DNA from: Boswellia sacra
Lineage: Eukaryota; Streptophyta; Magnoliopsida; Sapindales; Burseraceae
Assembly: GCA_013180625.2 (NCBI GenBank)
Contig: SNVD02015055.1
Coordinates: forward strand, 33,257 to 97,256
DNA length: 64,000 nt
Direction: 5' to 3'
In this document: positions 27,484 through 38,851 of the stretch, piece by piece
How positions within the stretch are numbered: position 1 is the first letter of the stretch
Layout of the letters: each line of letters begins with the position of its first letter
Notes under the pieces: model-generated
What the model was told of the DNA's origin: nothing
Seen by the model: the letters and a program-made list of their open reading frames with translations, nothing else
Databases searched by the model: none
Made by a program: the position numbers and the translations under genes

Positions 27484-28119
27484 GTTTATATTTTTTTATA
27501 AATTTGGTCCCTATATTTTAGAAAACCATCACAGACGGCCCGGATACCTCAATTATTAAAAAAAAAAATCACAGACACTCTTTTGTTAAAAAATACGTTA
27601 AATAATGATAAATAAGTTAATTTTAAAGGGTTAAGTTGATCATTTAACTTTCTTTCTATTATAATATAAAAATTAAAATTTCTTTCCCTCTACAAGTTCC
27701 TCTTCTTCCTCTCACTTTCTCTTTCTTTTCTTTTTCCCGATACCACTGGCAACACAATGGACCCATAGAAAGCCTAGAAAACTAACAAAACCCAGAACAA
27801 AACCCAAAAATTTATAGCATGAACAGAAATTTTCCTTTCTTCTCTCTTTCCCAAAGCCACCACCGTATTAGCATCAATAGCCCCTCACAATAATATTTTT
27901 TTTTTTTAAAGAAAACCCAAAACGCAAAAAAATTTGAGAGGCTTTGCATTCAGGTTATATTATGATTCTCAAACATATACTTTAGTAGCTTCTTTCCCTA
28001 CAATATGTTGCCCACAAAATCTTCAAGATTCAAAAACACTTACCGACCCTTGGTGGCGAACGGTTGATATCCAAAGATCAGCAAGCAGGCTATGCAACTT
28101 CTTTCCAGCTAATCCTACC

Positions 28120-28192
28120 CATTTGATCAAAGTTGAAATAGAGTTTTGCTGCCACCATATGCGTTGAACCCTGCTAGAAAAACCAAGTTATG
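28120..28192. repeat. Direct repeat copy 1 inside the possible Mutator-like element
   Basis: Shares ordered words with 28622-28691: GAAATAGAGTT, CCACCATATGC, TTGAAC and GCTAGAAAAACCAAGTTATG, in the same orientation about 500 bases apart. Confidence 0.7.
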
Positions 28193-28621
28193 TTGAGCTT
28201 CATCTTTTTTATCCCAAACTTCTAAGCTTCATACAGAATCGTACTATAATGCAAACACATCGCCAGCCACCGGTAGAATTCAAGCTAACACAAAACAGTT
28301 CAAAAATAGAATCAAATAAAATTAACACAAAGGTTTTCTAGCCCTATTCCATGTACTTTATATTTAAAATAATAAAATTTGTATAATAATTTGATTATAT
28401 ATTAAGAGATAACAAATTAAAATCCAAAAAATAGGAACAATTATTGATGGAATTCACACAAACATCTTGTGAATGTTAAAGCAGAGCAATCAAAATTAAA
28501 ACAATTAATAATAACAATTTAATTTCTCTATGCTGGGTGCACAGTATTTCGATCGGACGTAGCCCTGATCACAAACCCACGAGCAGCTATGATTACTAAA
28601 AATTTTCAGGATAATCGCCGC

Positions 28622-28691
28622 TTGCTCAAAGCTGGAAATAGAGTTGCTACCACCATATGCATTGAACTCGGCTAGAAAAACCAAGTTATGG
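28622..28691. repeat. Direct repeat copy 2 inside the possible Mutator-like element
   Basis: Second copy of the 70-base segment, here overlapping a minus-strand open frame that begins with an alanine run encoded by GCC/GCG-type codons. Confidence 0.7.
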
Positions 28692-28718
28692 CAAGTCGTT
28701 GCAACCATGGCTGGTTCA

Positions 28719-28930
28719 TCTCTAACCGCCGCCGCCGCCGCCGCCACTAGATCGACAACAATTTCTTCAAAGTCAGAGATGACAGAGGAGATGTCAAGGA
28801 GGCGATGGAGATGACGGAGTAGATGGAAGGCAATGGAGATGGCGGAGGAGATGGGAGCAATGGCGATGGCAGAGGAGATGGGTGGCGATGCAGGGCAGTG
28901 GAGATGGCGGGAAACGACGGAGAGGAGGTG
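28719..28930. repeat. GCC run and purine-rich degenerate repeat
   Basis: A (GCC)n tract at about 28728-28745 is followed by an imperfect array of GATGGAGATGGCGGAGGAGATGG-like words. It is GC-rich against an A/T-rich background and contains no recognised gene. Confidence 0.7.
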
Positions 28931-29157
28931 AAGATTTGGGAATTAGAGTTCTAAACCTAATTATATTATTTTTATTATTTAATTAATTATATTATTTAGT
29001 AAAAGAAGGCAAAATAGATAGAAATCTAATGTCACGTAATGATAATTTTAACATAAATTTTAACGTAAAAGAGATTTATGACCTATTTTTTAAAATATAG
29101 GATAAAATTTACGATAAAATATAAATAGTAATATTAAGTCAAAAGATAAGGATACAG

Positions 29158-30377
29158 ATTGGGAAAATGACAGAGGTGGATATTCAGTTAAAGCTGAATA
29201 ACTATTTACAATAGGAACTTGGTCCACACCTGTAACTTGAATAGGTTGATTTGTTTTAGCCATGACATAATCAGTGGTCTTCATAATCTTTTTGTCTGTC
29301 ATTTTGACTATTCTCACGGAGTGTTTCACTCTTTGATCTTGTTATGTAGAAATTCTCTTGTTAAGAAATCTTGAATAGAATTATCTTCCTCTTTGATAAA
29401 TCAATTTCAAAATCAAATACGGATAAAATTGCTTACCATCTTGCAAAAATTTATTTAGAAACTAGATTTTTAACATCTTTTTGTAAAACTTCTTTTGCAG
29501 ATTTGCAATCAATACGAAGCAAAAACGTTTTATTGAATAAATCGTCTTAAAATTTAGTGATGCATAAAACAATTGATAAAATTTCTTTTTTAATAGTTGA
29601 ATAATTCTTTTGTGCATTGAGCCATAATCCTGAATGATACCTAAATAATTCTTCCTTACTTGATTCTGGTAGTTTTTACTTAAGAGTACCTCCATATCCT
29701 ATTTCAGAGGCATCTGTTTCTACAATCATAAAGGCTTCAGGATGTGGAATTCCTAAACAAGGAAGTGTTTTGACTTTTTCTTTTAGAATTTTGATTATCT
29801 TAGTATGTTCATCTGTCTATGGTAAAGGATTCTTTTGAAGTCTTTAGTATAAAGGTTTGCATAATTTTCTAAGATTTGGAAAGAAATCTGAAACATAATT
29901 TAAAGATCCTAAGAATCTCTGTAACTGATTTTTATCCTTAATTTCATCAGGAAATTTATCAGCAAATTCTATCGATTTTTGAACAGGTTTTATTGTTCCT
30001 TGATATATGTCATATCTTAAAAATCTTATTTTTGTTTGAAATAATTTCATTTTGGAGGCAGAAATTACTAAACCATTTTTCTTAACTATATAAAATAATG
30101 TTTTTAAATGTTTGAAATGTTGTTCTATAGCTTCAGAAAAGACTAATATGTCATCTATATAAACCATAATGAATTTTGTATAAGGGTTGAATATATCATT
30201 TATTATATGTTGAAATTCAGATGGAGCATTTTTTAAACCAAATGGCATTACGTTCCATTCATAATGACCAAATGGCACTGTAAAGGCTGTTTTATACCTG
30301 TCTCGTTCTGCTATTTGAACTTGCCAAAATCCACTTTTCATATCAAACTTTGAAAGTAAGCCTAATACTCCATCCAA
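29158..30377 (-). pseudogene. Endogenous caulimovirid fragment A: RT and RNase H
   Basis: Remnant of a plant pararetrovirus polymerase. A minus-strand frame (30377-29844) shows reverse-transcriptase landmarks FDMKSGFWQ, MPFGLKNAPSEFQ and the catalytic YIDD (about 30150-30161). Past 29844 the frame is broken by several stops, but the sequence is clearly homologous to the RNase H frame at 40491-40100. It ends in the beginning of the ORF that follows RNase H (29329-29158). The left limit is where homology with fragment C stops. The right limit is an inverted junction near 30361-30377, where the strand of the viral sequence flips. Dead copy. Genus unresolved; separate ORFs rather than one polyprotein argue against a Petuvirus-type layout. 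Confidence 0.85.
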
Positions 30378-30378
30378 A

Positions 30379-30573
30379 GTGGAAGCCCAAACTCAAGACA
30401 AATCAACTTCATCAAAAAGTTCAAAAAAGAAGAAGTTAAAAAGTGAACAACTCAAGCAACTGATGGCAACAATTATTCAATATATTTCAGACAGCTCATC
30501 TGATACTGCTCTAGAAAATCCAGAACAGGATCCATATGGTGGACCATTTTCTCAAGACCCTTTTGATCTGTAA
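30379..30573 (+). pseudogene. C-terminal piece of the last viral ORF
   Basis: Sixty-odd codons with a lysine/serine-rich stretch and the ending FSQDPFDL. It is the same sequence as the end of the minus frame 39346-38852 with a few substitutions. The original start is lost at the inversion junction. Confidence 0.75.
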
Positions 30574-31055
30574 AAGGATAAAGACAAGCATTCTTATCTT
30601 ATCCAAATCCTTCTAGAATATCAGAGTATAAGCAAATCAAGCATGTGTTATTCAAGCCTCTACGTATTCTTACTTTTATCAAGAATAGTATATGTTGATA
30701 ACCATTGTCAAAAAGAAAGAATTATTATGTTTTGTATTTAGTCAAAAGTAAATAGTAAGTTATAATGACTATGGATTTGTAATAGTTTCAAGTCCGTGTA
30801 TCAAGTCTATATAAGCACTCTTATATGAAAAAGAAAGGCATCGGCTGAAAAATCAGCTAAGTCCTTTCTCTTGTTCTGTATTTCAACTTTTCAATAAAAA
30901 TAGTTTTATTCATCTGTTGTGTTGATCTAATTTTGCAATTTCTTATTTTCAGCTTCAATTATTTGATTTCCTGCAAAAACAAGTAAGTTATTTCTCAATA
31001 ATTTTCTTCTTTATATACATATTTTGCATGTTTATTTTTGATCCCATGAGAGAAA
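30574..31055 (+). promoter_or_regulatory. Pararetroviral intergenic region: promoter, poly(A) signal and leader
   Basis: The region has a TATA box TATATAAG (30808-30815), a poly(A) signal AATAAA (30893-30898) about 80 bases further on, and a leader running to the primer site. This close TATA-to-AATAAA spacing is typical of caulimovirid terminally redundant transcripts. An inverted copy lies at 38773-38870 plus 32829-33224. Confidence 0.75.
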
Positions 31056-31067
31056 TGGTATCAGAGC
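31056..31067 (+). other. tRNA-Met primer binding site of the pararetrovirus
   Basis: TGGTATCAGAGC, complementary to the 3' end of initiator-methionine tRNA; the conventional origin of caulimovirid genome numbering. The first ORF starts two bases later at ATG 31069. Confidence 0.85.
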
Positions 31068-31068
31068 C

Positions 31069-31293
31069 ATGAATAGAAATAGATGTCCCACTTTAAAACA
31101 TATAATAAGAGAACAAATTAGAGTACGTAGAATTCAACTTAAGATTTGGAAAAAATATTTAGAACCTAGTAGGTATAATAAATTAGAAGAATCTGAAAAA
31201 ATAAATCTTCAAAATCATTTAAATTTTATAAAAGCACATATTTATGAATTAGAATTAGAATGTTGGATGTTAAATAATAAAGGTAGAATTTAG
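31069..31293 (+). pseudogene. Small first viral ORF, unknown function
   Basis: 74 codons starting right after the primer site, rich in Lys, Glu, Leu and Arg and probably helical or coiled-coil. Its position matches the small ORF upstream of the movement protein in several caulimovirids. It is open in this copy, but the surrounding genome is dead. Confidence 0.6.
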
Positions 31294-31530
31294 AAAAAAT
31301 TCTAATCTTAGAATTCATTTGAGAATTGTTATTAACGTAGAATTTTAGTAAACAAAATTCTAAGGATAGAGAAGGGTAGCAGTGAAAGCTGTGCATACGT
31401 TGGCAAGCCAGGTGTTCTCGGTAGCTAGAGGTGAAAAAGCGTAAAACCGTTGGTAAGCCTAGGTGTTTCCGTAGCCATCCTGTCCTGAGAAAATTGTGTA
31501 CTAGAATTTGAAGTTATTAATAATTCTAAA

Positions 31531-32400
31531 ATGGCATCTACAGTTAGAAAATATCTAAATTCTAAATCTAGAAAAACGTTCAAAGTAATTAGTTCAAGAG
31601 AAATAATGACAAAAATTACTAATATTAAACAAAGTTTAAATAAAAATACATTACCCAGCATTCCACCAAACAGTATATATGAAATAGGAACATTTGATTT
31701 TAAAACTGCCTATTCAATAAAAGAACATGAAAAAACTTTAACTTTACAAAATGAATTTGAAGAAATAAGATTACTAAGTCAATTAGCAATAGAAAATTAT
31801 AAACAAAAAGGGTTTAACTATATACATTTCAGACTAATACAAATAGCTATTAAGCCGTTATAAAAAATTGGAATAGATTCCCCAGTATTAATGTTATTAA
31901 GAGATAAAACATTACTAAAATTTCAAGATTCTTTATTAGGAGTAGTACAATCAAACTTATGTAATGGTGCTATATATTTTAATTGTGCTCCAAATTTTCA
32001 AGTTAGTTTGCACGATCTAACAATATTAGATACATTAGTACTAAATATTCATTTACCAGAATCAATTTTTACACAAAATAGGCACGGATATTTATTACTT
32101 TATAGAATATATTTCAAACAAACTAGTTCAGAGTTTAATCCAAGATGTAGATTACAAGATACTAGAGGAGAAACTACAATATTGACAGAAGAGAATACTC
32201 CAACATCAACTTATACTCCAAAATCATTAAAATGGAATGAAATCACTATACCAGAAGTATGGATAATAGATAATCCATTACCGCCTAGAAATATAGCTCA
32301 AAAAGAAATAGCACAAATTACTCAAAATCCAAAAGAGAAAATATTATTAAGATTTAATTCCTTAAGAATAGGAGAAACTTCATCAAGTTATTCTATATAA
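31531..32400 (+). pseudogene. Caulimovirid movement-protein-like ORF, with one stop codon
   Basis: Read in one frame from ATG 31531 to 32400 with a single in-frame TAA at 31861-31863. Its position directly after the leader ORF, and the segment with LTILDTLVLNIHLPE, fit the 30K movement-protein superfamily, but I recognise it by context more than by motif. Downstream viral sequence to about 32829 is frame-broken. The open frame 32625-32885 runs from viral sequence into the inverted leader, so its C-terminus is an artefact of the junction. Confidence 0.6.
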
Positions 32401-32828
32401 ATCTGCTAGAAGTTCATTTTCATTACCAAAATCTAGTAATTTTAATATTAGGAGTACACAAGCAAGTGAAATAAATAATAACTCTAACTTCTCAATAAAT
32501 TATACAACACCTGTAGCAGAACCAGTTAATCAATTACCACCAATGTCACCTACATAATCAGATTTTCAAACCATTAATACTATTCAACAGGAAGGCTTTG
32601 AAATAAATAAAGAATATTTAAAAAATGATTTTTTGCAAGAAGAAAATAATTTTAAAAGAAAATGGTATTTTAGTACATTTACAAAACAAAAAAACTGAAG
32701 AAATTAGAGAAGAATGGTATAATGAAATGAAAAATTTAAAAATCAATATTCCTTTCTTTATGTGGTTTAATATGTATGCATCAAAACATAATATTAAATT
32801 ACCTTATGAAAGTTTATTTCTCTTCACA

Positions 32829-33224
32829 GGATCAAAAATAAACATGCAAAATATGCATATAAAGAAGAAAATTATTGAGAAATAACTTACTTGTTTTTGC
32901 AGGAAATCAAATAATTGAAGCTGAAATAAGAAATTGCAAAATTAGATCAACACAACAGATGAATAAAACTGTTTTTATTGAAGAGTTGAAATACAGAACA
33001 AGAGAAAGGACTTAGCAGGTTTTTCAGCCGATGCCTTTCTTTTTTATATAAGAGTGCTTATATAGACTTGATACACAGACTTGAAACCATTACAAATCCA
33101 TAGTCATTATAACTTACTATTTACTTTTGACTAAATACAAAACATAATAATTCTTTCTTTTTGACAATGGTTATCAACATATACTATTCTTGATAAGAGT
33201 AAGAATACGTGGAGGCTTGAATAA
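32829..33224 (-). mobile_element. Endogenous caulimovirid fragment C, leader part
   Basis: Inverted copy of the leader/promoter region 30648-31043, including the complements of TATATAAG and AATAAA. It is contiguous with 38773 onward once the copia element and one copy of its target duplication are removed. Confidence 0.85.
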
Positions 33225-33623
33225 TGTTGGGATGTAATAAGAACTCAGAACAGAATTTGGGAGAAAAATTACTTGTATTAACAGAGAAAATTAATGTACA
33301 AGAATTATACAAAAACTCCCCTAAAATTTCTGGAGCTCTCCTGGCTCTTTCTCTTAGTCCTAAACTCTCTGGTTTAGACTTTGGACTCTCTCTGGAATCT
33401 CTGTGATACTTAGACAAGGCAGAATTCGTCCCATATTTATAGGAAAAATTCTGCATACAAATTCAAATCAAATTTGGCTACTTCCTTTGATTTTCAAAAT
33501 TGGAGGTGCCTAACTAATTTGACTCTCAATGCATTCACATGGGAGGGATTCTGGAAGCCATGCATGTCATGCATGAGCTCAGCAGAATTCTAGAACTCAT
33601 GCATGTCATGCATGAGCTCATCA
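33225..33623 (-). repeat. Copia 3' LTR
   Basis: Same length and ends as the right LTR. Most of the roughly ten differences are transitions, as expected from methylation-driven decay. Confidence 0.95.
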
Positions 33624-33640
33624 ATTCTCCCCCTCCATCC
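33624..33640 (-). other. Copia polypurine tract
   Basis: GGATGGAGGGGGAGAAT on the minus strand, immediately before the 3' LTR. Confidence 0.8.
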
Positions 33641-33669
33641 CATGTGAAAAGGAGTAACAACAAAAGTAA

Positions 33670-36600
33670 TTAGACAGCTTCTAATCCAACTATGTCTCTG
33701 CATAGTTCTAGCTTGTCTCTGGTGACCACTTTTGTTATCATGTCGGCTGGATTCTCTTTAGTATGGATCTTCACTAGTTTCAACAGTTGCTTGTCCATCA
33801 CCTCTCGTATCCAATGATAGCGGATGTCGATATGCTTCGTTCGAGAATGATACACTGAAGTCTTGCTCAAATCCAGAGCACTTTGACTGTCACAGTGTAC
33901 TTTGTACTCCTTTTGCTCAATCCCAAGTTCTTAGAGAAACCGCTTCAGCCACAACATTTCTTTTCCAGCTTTCGCTGCGGCAATGTATTCTGCCTCTGTC
34001 GTGGATAGCGCAACACACTTCTGTAGTCTTGACTGCCATGATACAGCTCCCCCTGCAAAAGTGTAAACAAAACCTGATGTAGATTTCCTACTGTCAGGAT
34101 CTCCGGCCATATCTGAATCTGTATAGCCTTCCAAGATTGGATCAGCTCCCCCGTAACACAAGCATATCTTCGAAGTACCTTTAAGGTATCTGAGAATCCA
34201 CTTGACTGCCTCCCAATGTTCTTTCCCTGGGTTGGAAAGAAATCTGCTCACGACTCCTACAGCATGAGCAATATCTGGCCTTGTACACACCATGGCATAC
34301 ATCAAACTTCCTACAGCAGAAGAATAGGGCACCGATGCCATGTCCTCTATCTCTTTCTTGGATGAGGGACATGATCTCTTGATCAGCTTGAAATGATTAG
34401 CCAGTGGTACACTAACTGGCTTAGCACTATCCATGTTGAACCTTTGAATCACATGTTCAACATATTTTTCTTGAGACAGCCATAATTTCTTTTGTTTCCT
34501 GTCTCGACGAATGTGCATCCCCAAGATTTGCTGAGCTGGTCCCAAGTCCTTCATATCGAAGGTTTTTGATAGTTCATTCTTCAGCTGCTTTATTCTTGTT
34601 GCATCTTTTCCGACGATCAACATGTCGTCCACATATAACATTAATGCAACAAAGTCTCCACCTGGAAGTTTCTGAAAGTAGACGCATTGGTCTGCAACGG
34701 TTCTTTTGTACCCATGACTCACCATGAAAGAGTCAAACTTCTTGTACCATTGCCTTGGTGCTTGTTTGAGGCCATACAAGCTCTTTTTGAGCTTGCACAC
34801 GAGGTGTTCTTTTTCTGGAACCTCGAACCCTTCTGGATGCTCCATGTAGATTTCTTCATGCAAGTCTCCATGAAGAAATGCTGTCTTCACATCCATCTGT
34901 TCAAGCTCCAAATCAAGGCTTGCTGTTAATCCGAGGATGACGCGGATTGAGGACATTTTTACCACCGGTGAGAATATTTCATCAAAGTCAATTCCTTTCT
35001 TCTGAAGGAATCCTTTTATCACCAATCGGGCTTTGTGCTTTATCACCTTTCCTGTTCCATCTTTCTTGAGCTTGAATACCCACTTGTTCTTCAGTGCCTT
35101 CTTTCTGTCTGGGAGTTTGACCAGTTCATAAGTTTTGTTCTTCTCTAGAGAATTCATCTCATCTTGCATTGCATGCAGCCATCGTTCTTTGTATGGATGA
35201 GATAAAGCTTCATGAAAGATTTCTGGCTCCCCCTCATCAGTAAGCAGTGTGTACTCTGATTCCGGATATCTCCTCGACGGAATCCGACCTCGCTAAGATC
35301 GTCGTAGCTGAGGTTCTTCATTTCCAGGAGGTATAGCAGCTTCTATAAGTGATTGTGGCTCCCCCGGCTCAGCAATCACTTCATTTTCTTCCTCCTGATC
35401 TGCTTCTGGAACTTCGTCTGGTACCTCGTCATTTCTTGTAGCATTTGGTGTTGGGGTAGAATCTGCAACAATATCTGGGGCATTGCTAGTGGGATTTGTA
35501 GATATTGTTGTCTTTTCAGCGTCTTCATATGTTTGGTCTTCGTGAAATACGACATCTCTGCTCCGGATGACTTTCTTTTCTTTGGGATCCCATAATCTGT
35601 ATCCAAATTCTTCATCTCCATAATCGATGAAGATACATGGAACAGTTCTTGCATCGAGCTTCTGTCTGAGCTCCTTGGATACATGTACGAAGGCTAAACA
35701 ACCAAACACTTTCAAATGATTATAAGAGGGCTTTTTGTTAGACCATACCTTTTCTGGAATCTCGAAGTTCAGTGGTGCCGATGGTGCTCTGTTGATTAAG
35801 TAACAGGTGGTGCGAACTGCCTCCCCCCAGAATGGCTTGGGTAACTTAGCCAATCTGAGCATGCTTCTGACTCGTTCCATGATGGTTCGATTCATCCTCT
35901 CGGCCACTCCATTATGTTGTGGTGTGCGTGGGACTGTTCTTTCATGTCGAATGCCATATCTTCGACAGTAAGCATTGAACTCTCTGGAGGTATACTCGCC
36001 TCCGTTATCTGATCGAAGGCATTTTAATTTCTTACCGGTTTCACGTTCTACCATGGCGTGAAACTTCTTGAACTTCTCCAGAACTTCATCCTTCGTCCTG
36101 AGGAAATACACCCACACTTTCCGAGATGCATCATCAATGAAGGTCAAGAAATACCTTTTACCGCCTAGACTTTCCACTTCGAGAGGTCCGCATACATCAC
36201 TGTGTACTAGCTCCAACAGCTTTGATTTCTTCACTGATGAGGAGCTGAATGACACCCTCCATTGTTTCCTGTACAAACAATAGTCGCAAGGATGAGACGC
36301 TGCATCCTTGGAAACAGTGATTAGCTTCTTTTTCTGAAGGGTTGATAAACCCTTTTCACCCATGTGACCAAGCCTTTTATGCCACAAATCTAGAGGTACC
36401 ATGTGCTCTGCTACATGAAGGCTCTCTCCGTTTATCTTTACATGAGTCCTGTAAAGATTGTCACATAATTTACCTCGAGCAACCACCATGACCCCTTTCA
36501 ACATCTTCCATGTACCGTTGGTGAAGCAGCTCTCATAACCTTGCTGATCCAAGGCTTTTACCGAGAGCAAGTTGAGTCGAAGATCTGGCACATGACGAAC

Positions 36601-37659
36601 GTCCTTTAAAGTTATTTTGCATCCGACGTTTGTTTGGAATTGAATATCACCAATTCCTATAATTTTGGCGGTGCTGTTGTTTCCCATCTTCACTATCCCA
36701 AAGTCTCCTGCTTTGTAAGTGGTGAAGATTTCTCTGCAAGGAGTGACGTGGCAGGAAGCTGCTGTGTCAATGACCCATTCTACTCCTTGATCTGCTGTGT
36801 GGAAGCACGTCTCTTCTGCACAGATGGTTACATCTTCTACCACTGTAACTCGTGGTTCTTCGTTGCTTTGTGCCTGTGAACTCTCCTGGTTCTGCTTCCG
36901 AAGACTACGACAATTTCTCTTCAAATGTCCCTCTTTGCCACAGTTGTAGCACTTGTATGTAGGTCTCCGCCCATCTGATGACCTGCCCCTTGATCTGCCT
37001 CTGCTTGTGCTTCTACCTCTTCTCCAGTCTTCACCTCGAGACTGTCTTCCTCGATTTTCTGTGATATAGGCTTAATCTTGACTGGTGCCTGCATCTTTTC
37101 TTCTCGCCTCCTCGTTCATTAAGGCATCCTTAACCATTGATAGGGTAAGTGTGCCTCCGGGTGCTGAATTACTGATGGAGACCACTAGTGTCCCCCATGA
37201 ATCTGGAAGGGAACTGAGAAGTAGAAGTGCTTGTTCCTCGTCTCCAAGCTGTAACTCGACTGCTGTCAACTGATTCACTAAGTTCTGGAACTCACTTGTA
37301 TGTTCTGCTACAGGAGTTCCACTCCGCAACTTCAAGTTCACAAGCCGTCTCATCAGGATGGCTTTGTTTCGTGCTGACTTGGCTTGATACATACTCTTTA
37401 ATTTTTTCCATAGAGTATATGCATCTGTTTCTTTGGCTACATGGTGGAAGACACTATGATCGATCCATTGTCTGATCTGACCGATGCACTTTCTATTAAT
37501 TTTCTTCCACTCTACCTCTTTTTCTGTCTTAGGTCTCTACCCTTCAAATTCTATAGGGTCATATAGATCCTTACAACTAAGGAGATCCTCCATCCTGGGC
37601 CTCCATAGTGTGTAATTGGTAGCAGTCAATTTTATCATGGCTCCGAATGATTCTTCCAT
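33670..37659 (-). pseudogene. Copia gag-pol polyprotein with four stop codons
   Basis: A single frame of 1330 codons from ATG 37659 to the final stop 33670-33672 has no frameshift, only four internal stops: 37537-37539 (TAG), 37072-37074 (TAA), 35293-35295 (TAG) and 33931-33933 (TAA). Order: gag core, zinc knuckle CYNCGKEGHLKRNC (about residue 235), aspartic protease IDTAASC (about 290), integrase zinc region HKRLGHMGEKG with CDYC and the catalytic landmarks HSDVCGPL, LRSDNGGEY and PQHNGVAERMNR, reverse transcriptase with YVDDMLIVG (about 1005), RNase H GYTDSDMAGDPDSRKSTSG. Each stop is one C-to-T step from a glutamine codon. The element is inactive but barely decayed. Confidence 0.93.
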
Positions 37660-37989
37660 TTTAGAATAATTAATTCACTAAAATGGAAATTGAATTTCAA
37701 AAATCGAAGCCTACCGTTACGTCCGGAACGGTCAAATTAGGTGGAATAGCCTCTTCCGGGGCTCAAAAATTCTTTTTATACAAAAAATACTAAGTTTGGA
37801 AACTTTAAGGACTAAACTGAAATTTCTTAAGGGCTAAACTGAAATTTCAGAAACTAAAAAGGGGCATAATGTATTTATCAGAATTACAAGGGCCAAACTG
37901 ATATTTTCTAAGGACTGAATGTAAATTTCAGAAATTTAGGGGTCAAAATGTAATTACCCAGAAATACAGGGGCCAAAATGTAATTTTTC

Positions 37990-38090
37990 AACGTTTTGCT
38001 GACGTGGCAGGTGGGGTCCACTATGCTGACGTGGCGACACGTGGCACGTTGACGTGGCACGCTGACGTGGCTTTGCTGACGTGGTCGTCT
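37990..38090. promoter_or_regulatory. Array of TGACGTGG elements in the copia leader
   Basis: Five copies of TGACGTGG (starts 38000, 38027, 38050, 38063, 38077) and a G-box CACGTG (38038-38043) lie between the 5' LTR and gag. ACGT-core sites of this type are bound by plant bZIP factors. Whether they act as enhancers here is unknown. Confidence 0.6.
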
Positions 38091-38358
38091 TCTTCCTTGG
38101 AATGGCGCGTGCAGCGCGTGGGGCGAGTGACGCCCACTAGCAGACCAGGTCGGTGGCGCGTGCGGCGCGTGAGGCCTCTCTGGACGTCGGATCGGTCGCC
38201 GAAAAATTGCAGAATGATCAGGACGACGTCACGAACACACTGGACACTTCAAATTCGAAATTCGATGACTTTCCGAAAAATCGAAATTTTCCAGAAACAG
38301 GGGACAAATTTTTTTCTGAATTTTTTCTCTCTGTTCTGACGTTCCAGGAGCTCAACGA

Positions 38359-38371
38359 GGCTCTGATACTA
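38359..38371 (-). other. Copia primer binding site
   Basis: On the minus strand AGTATCAGAGCCT lies two bases inside the 5' LTR, one mismatch from the initiator-methionine tRNA complement TGGTATCAGAGCC. Confidence 0.75.
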
Positions 38372-38373
38372 CT

Positions 38374-38772
38374 TGTTGGGATGTAATAAGAACTCAGAAC
38401 AGAATTTGGGAGAAAAATTACTTGTATTAACAGAGAAAATTAAGATACAAGAATTATACAAAAACTCCCCTAAAATTTCTGGAGCTCTCCTGGCTCTCTC
38501 TCTTAATCCTAAACTCTCTGGTTTAGACTCTGGACTCTCTCTGGAATCTCTGTGATGCTTAAACAAGGCAGAATTTGTCCCATATTTATAGGGAAAATTC
38601 TGCATACAAATTCAAATCAAATTTGGCTACTTCCTTTGATTTTCAAAATTGGAGGTGCCTAACTAATTTGACTCTCAATACATTCACATGGGAGGGATTC
38701 TGGAAGCCATGCATGTCATGCATGAGCTCAGCAGAATTCTAGAACTCATGCATGTCATGCATGAGCTCATCA
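38374..38772 (-). repeat. Copia 5' LTR
   Basis: Upstream LTR in element orientation. Near its end are two copies of a CATGCATGTCATGCATGAGCTCA palindromic block separated by GCAGAATTCTAGAACT, which could fold into a stem. Confidence 0.95.
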
Positions 38773-38851
38773 AATAACACATGCTTGATTTGCTTATACT
38801 CTGATCTTCTAGAAGGATTTGGATAAGATAAGAATGCTTATCTTTATCACT

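Larger units (their letters stand above)
27484..29127. mobile_element. Possible Mutator-like element with degenerate TIRs
   Basis: The left end (TTTATATTTTTTTATAAATT, then CCTATATTTTAGAAAA) resembles the reverse complement of the right end (TTTATATTTTATCGTAAATT, then CCTATATTTTAAAAAA). Further inside, TACGTTAAATAATGATAA on the left parallels a TACGTTAAAATTTATG-TTAAAATTATCATT pattern on the right. No clean target duplication was found. Inside are a GCC-codon run, a purine-rich GATGGAGATGGCGG array and two direct copies of a 70-base segment. An 80-codon minus frame (28505-28747) may be a captured gene fragment or chance. Confidence 0.45.
30361..32829 (+). mobile_element. Endogenous caulimovirid fragment B (plus orientation)
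   Basis: Covers, in order, the tail of the last viral ORF, the intergenic promoter/poly(A)/leader region, the minus-strand primer site, a small first ORF and a movement-protein-like ORF. It meets fragment A at the left and fragment C at the right through strand inversions, so one viral genome never lay here intact and co-linear. Such mosaics fit non-homologous integration of several viral DNA pieces. Confidence 0.8.
33225..38772 (-). mobile_element. Ty1/copia LTR retrotransposon inserted in the pararetrovirus
   Basis: Complete 5548-base element. LTRs are 399 bases each (33225-33623 and 38374-38772), starting TGTTGGGATG and ending CTCATCA. The exact target duplication AATAA lies at 33220-33224 and 38773-38777. 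The two LTRs differ at about ten positions by eye (roughly 97.5 percent identity), so insertion is recent. The primer site lies next to the right LTR and the polypurine tract next to the left LTR, confirming minus orientation. Domain order gag, protease, integrase, RT, RNase H is copia. Confidence 0.97.

Noticed and set aside
28505..28747. 80-codon frame starting with an alanine run
   Set aside because: The start is a GCC microsatellite and the rest includes a duplicated non-coding segment; noted as a possible capture but not called as a gene.
32625..32885. 86-codon plus frame as a viral protein
   Set aside because: Its last part is the inverted leader of fragment C, so the protein is an artefact of a DNA junction.
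33224..33406. Open frames inside the copia LTRs (also 38373-38555)
   Set aside because: Both are the same LTR sequence; LTR reading frames here are incidental.
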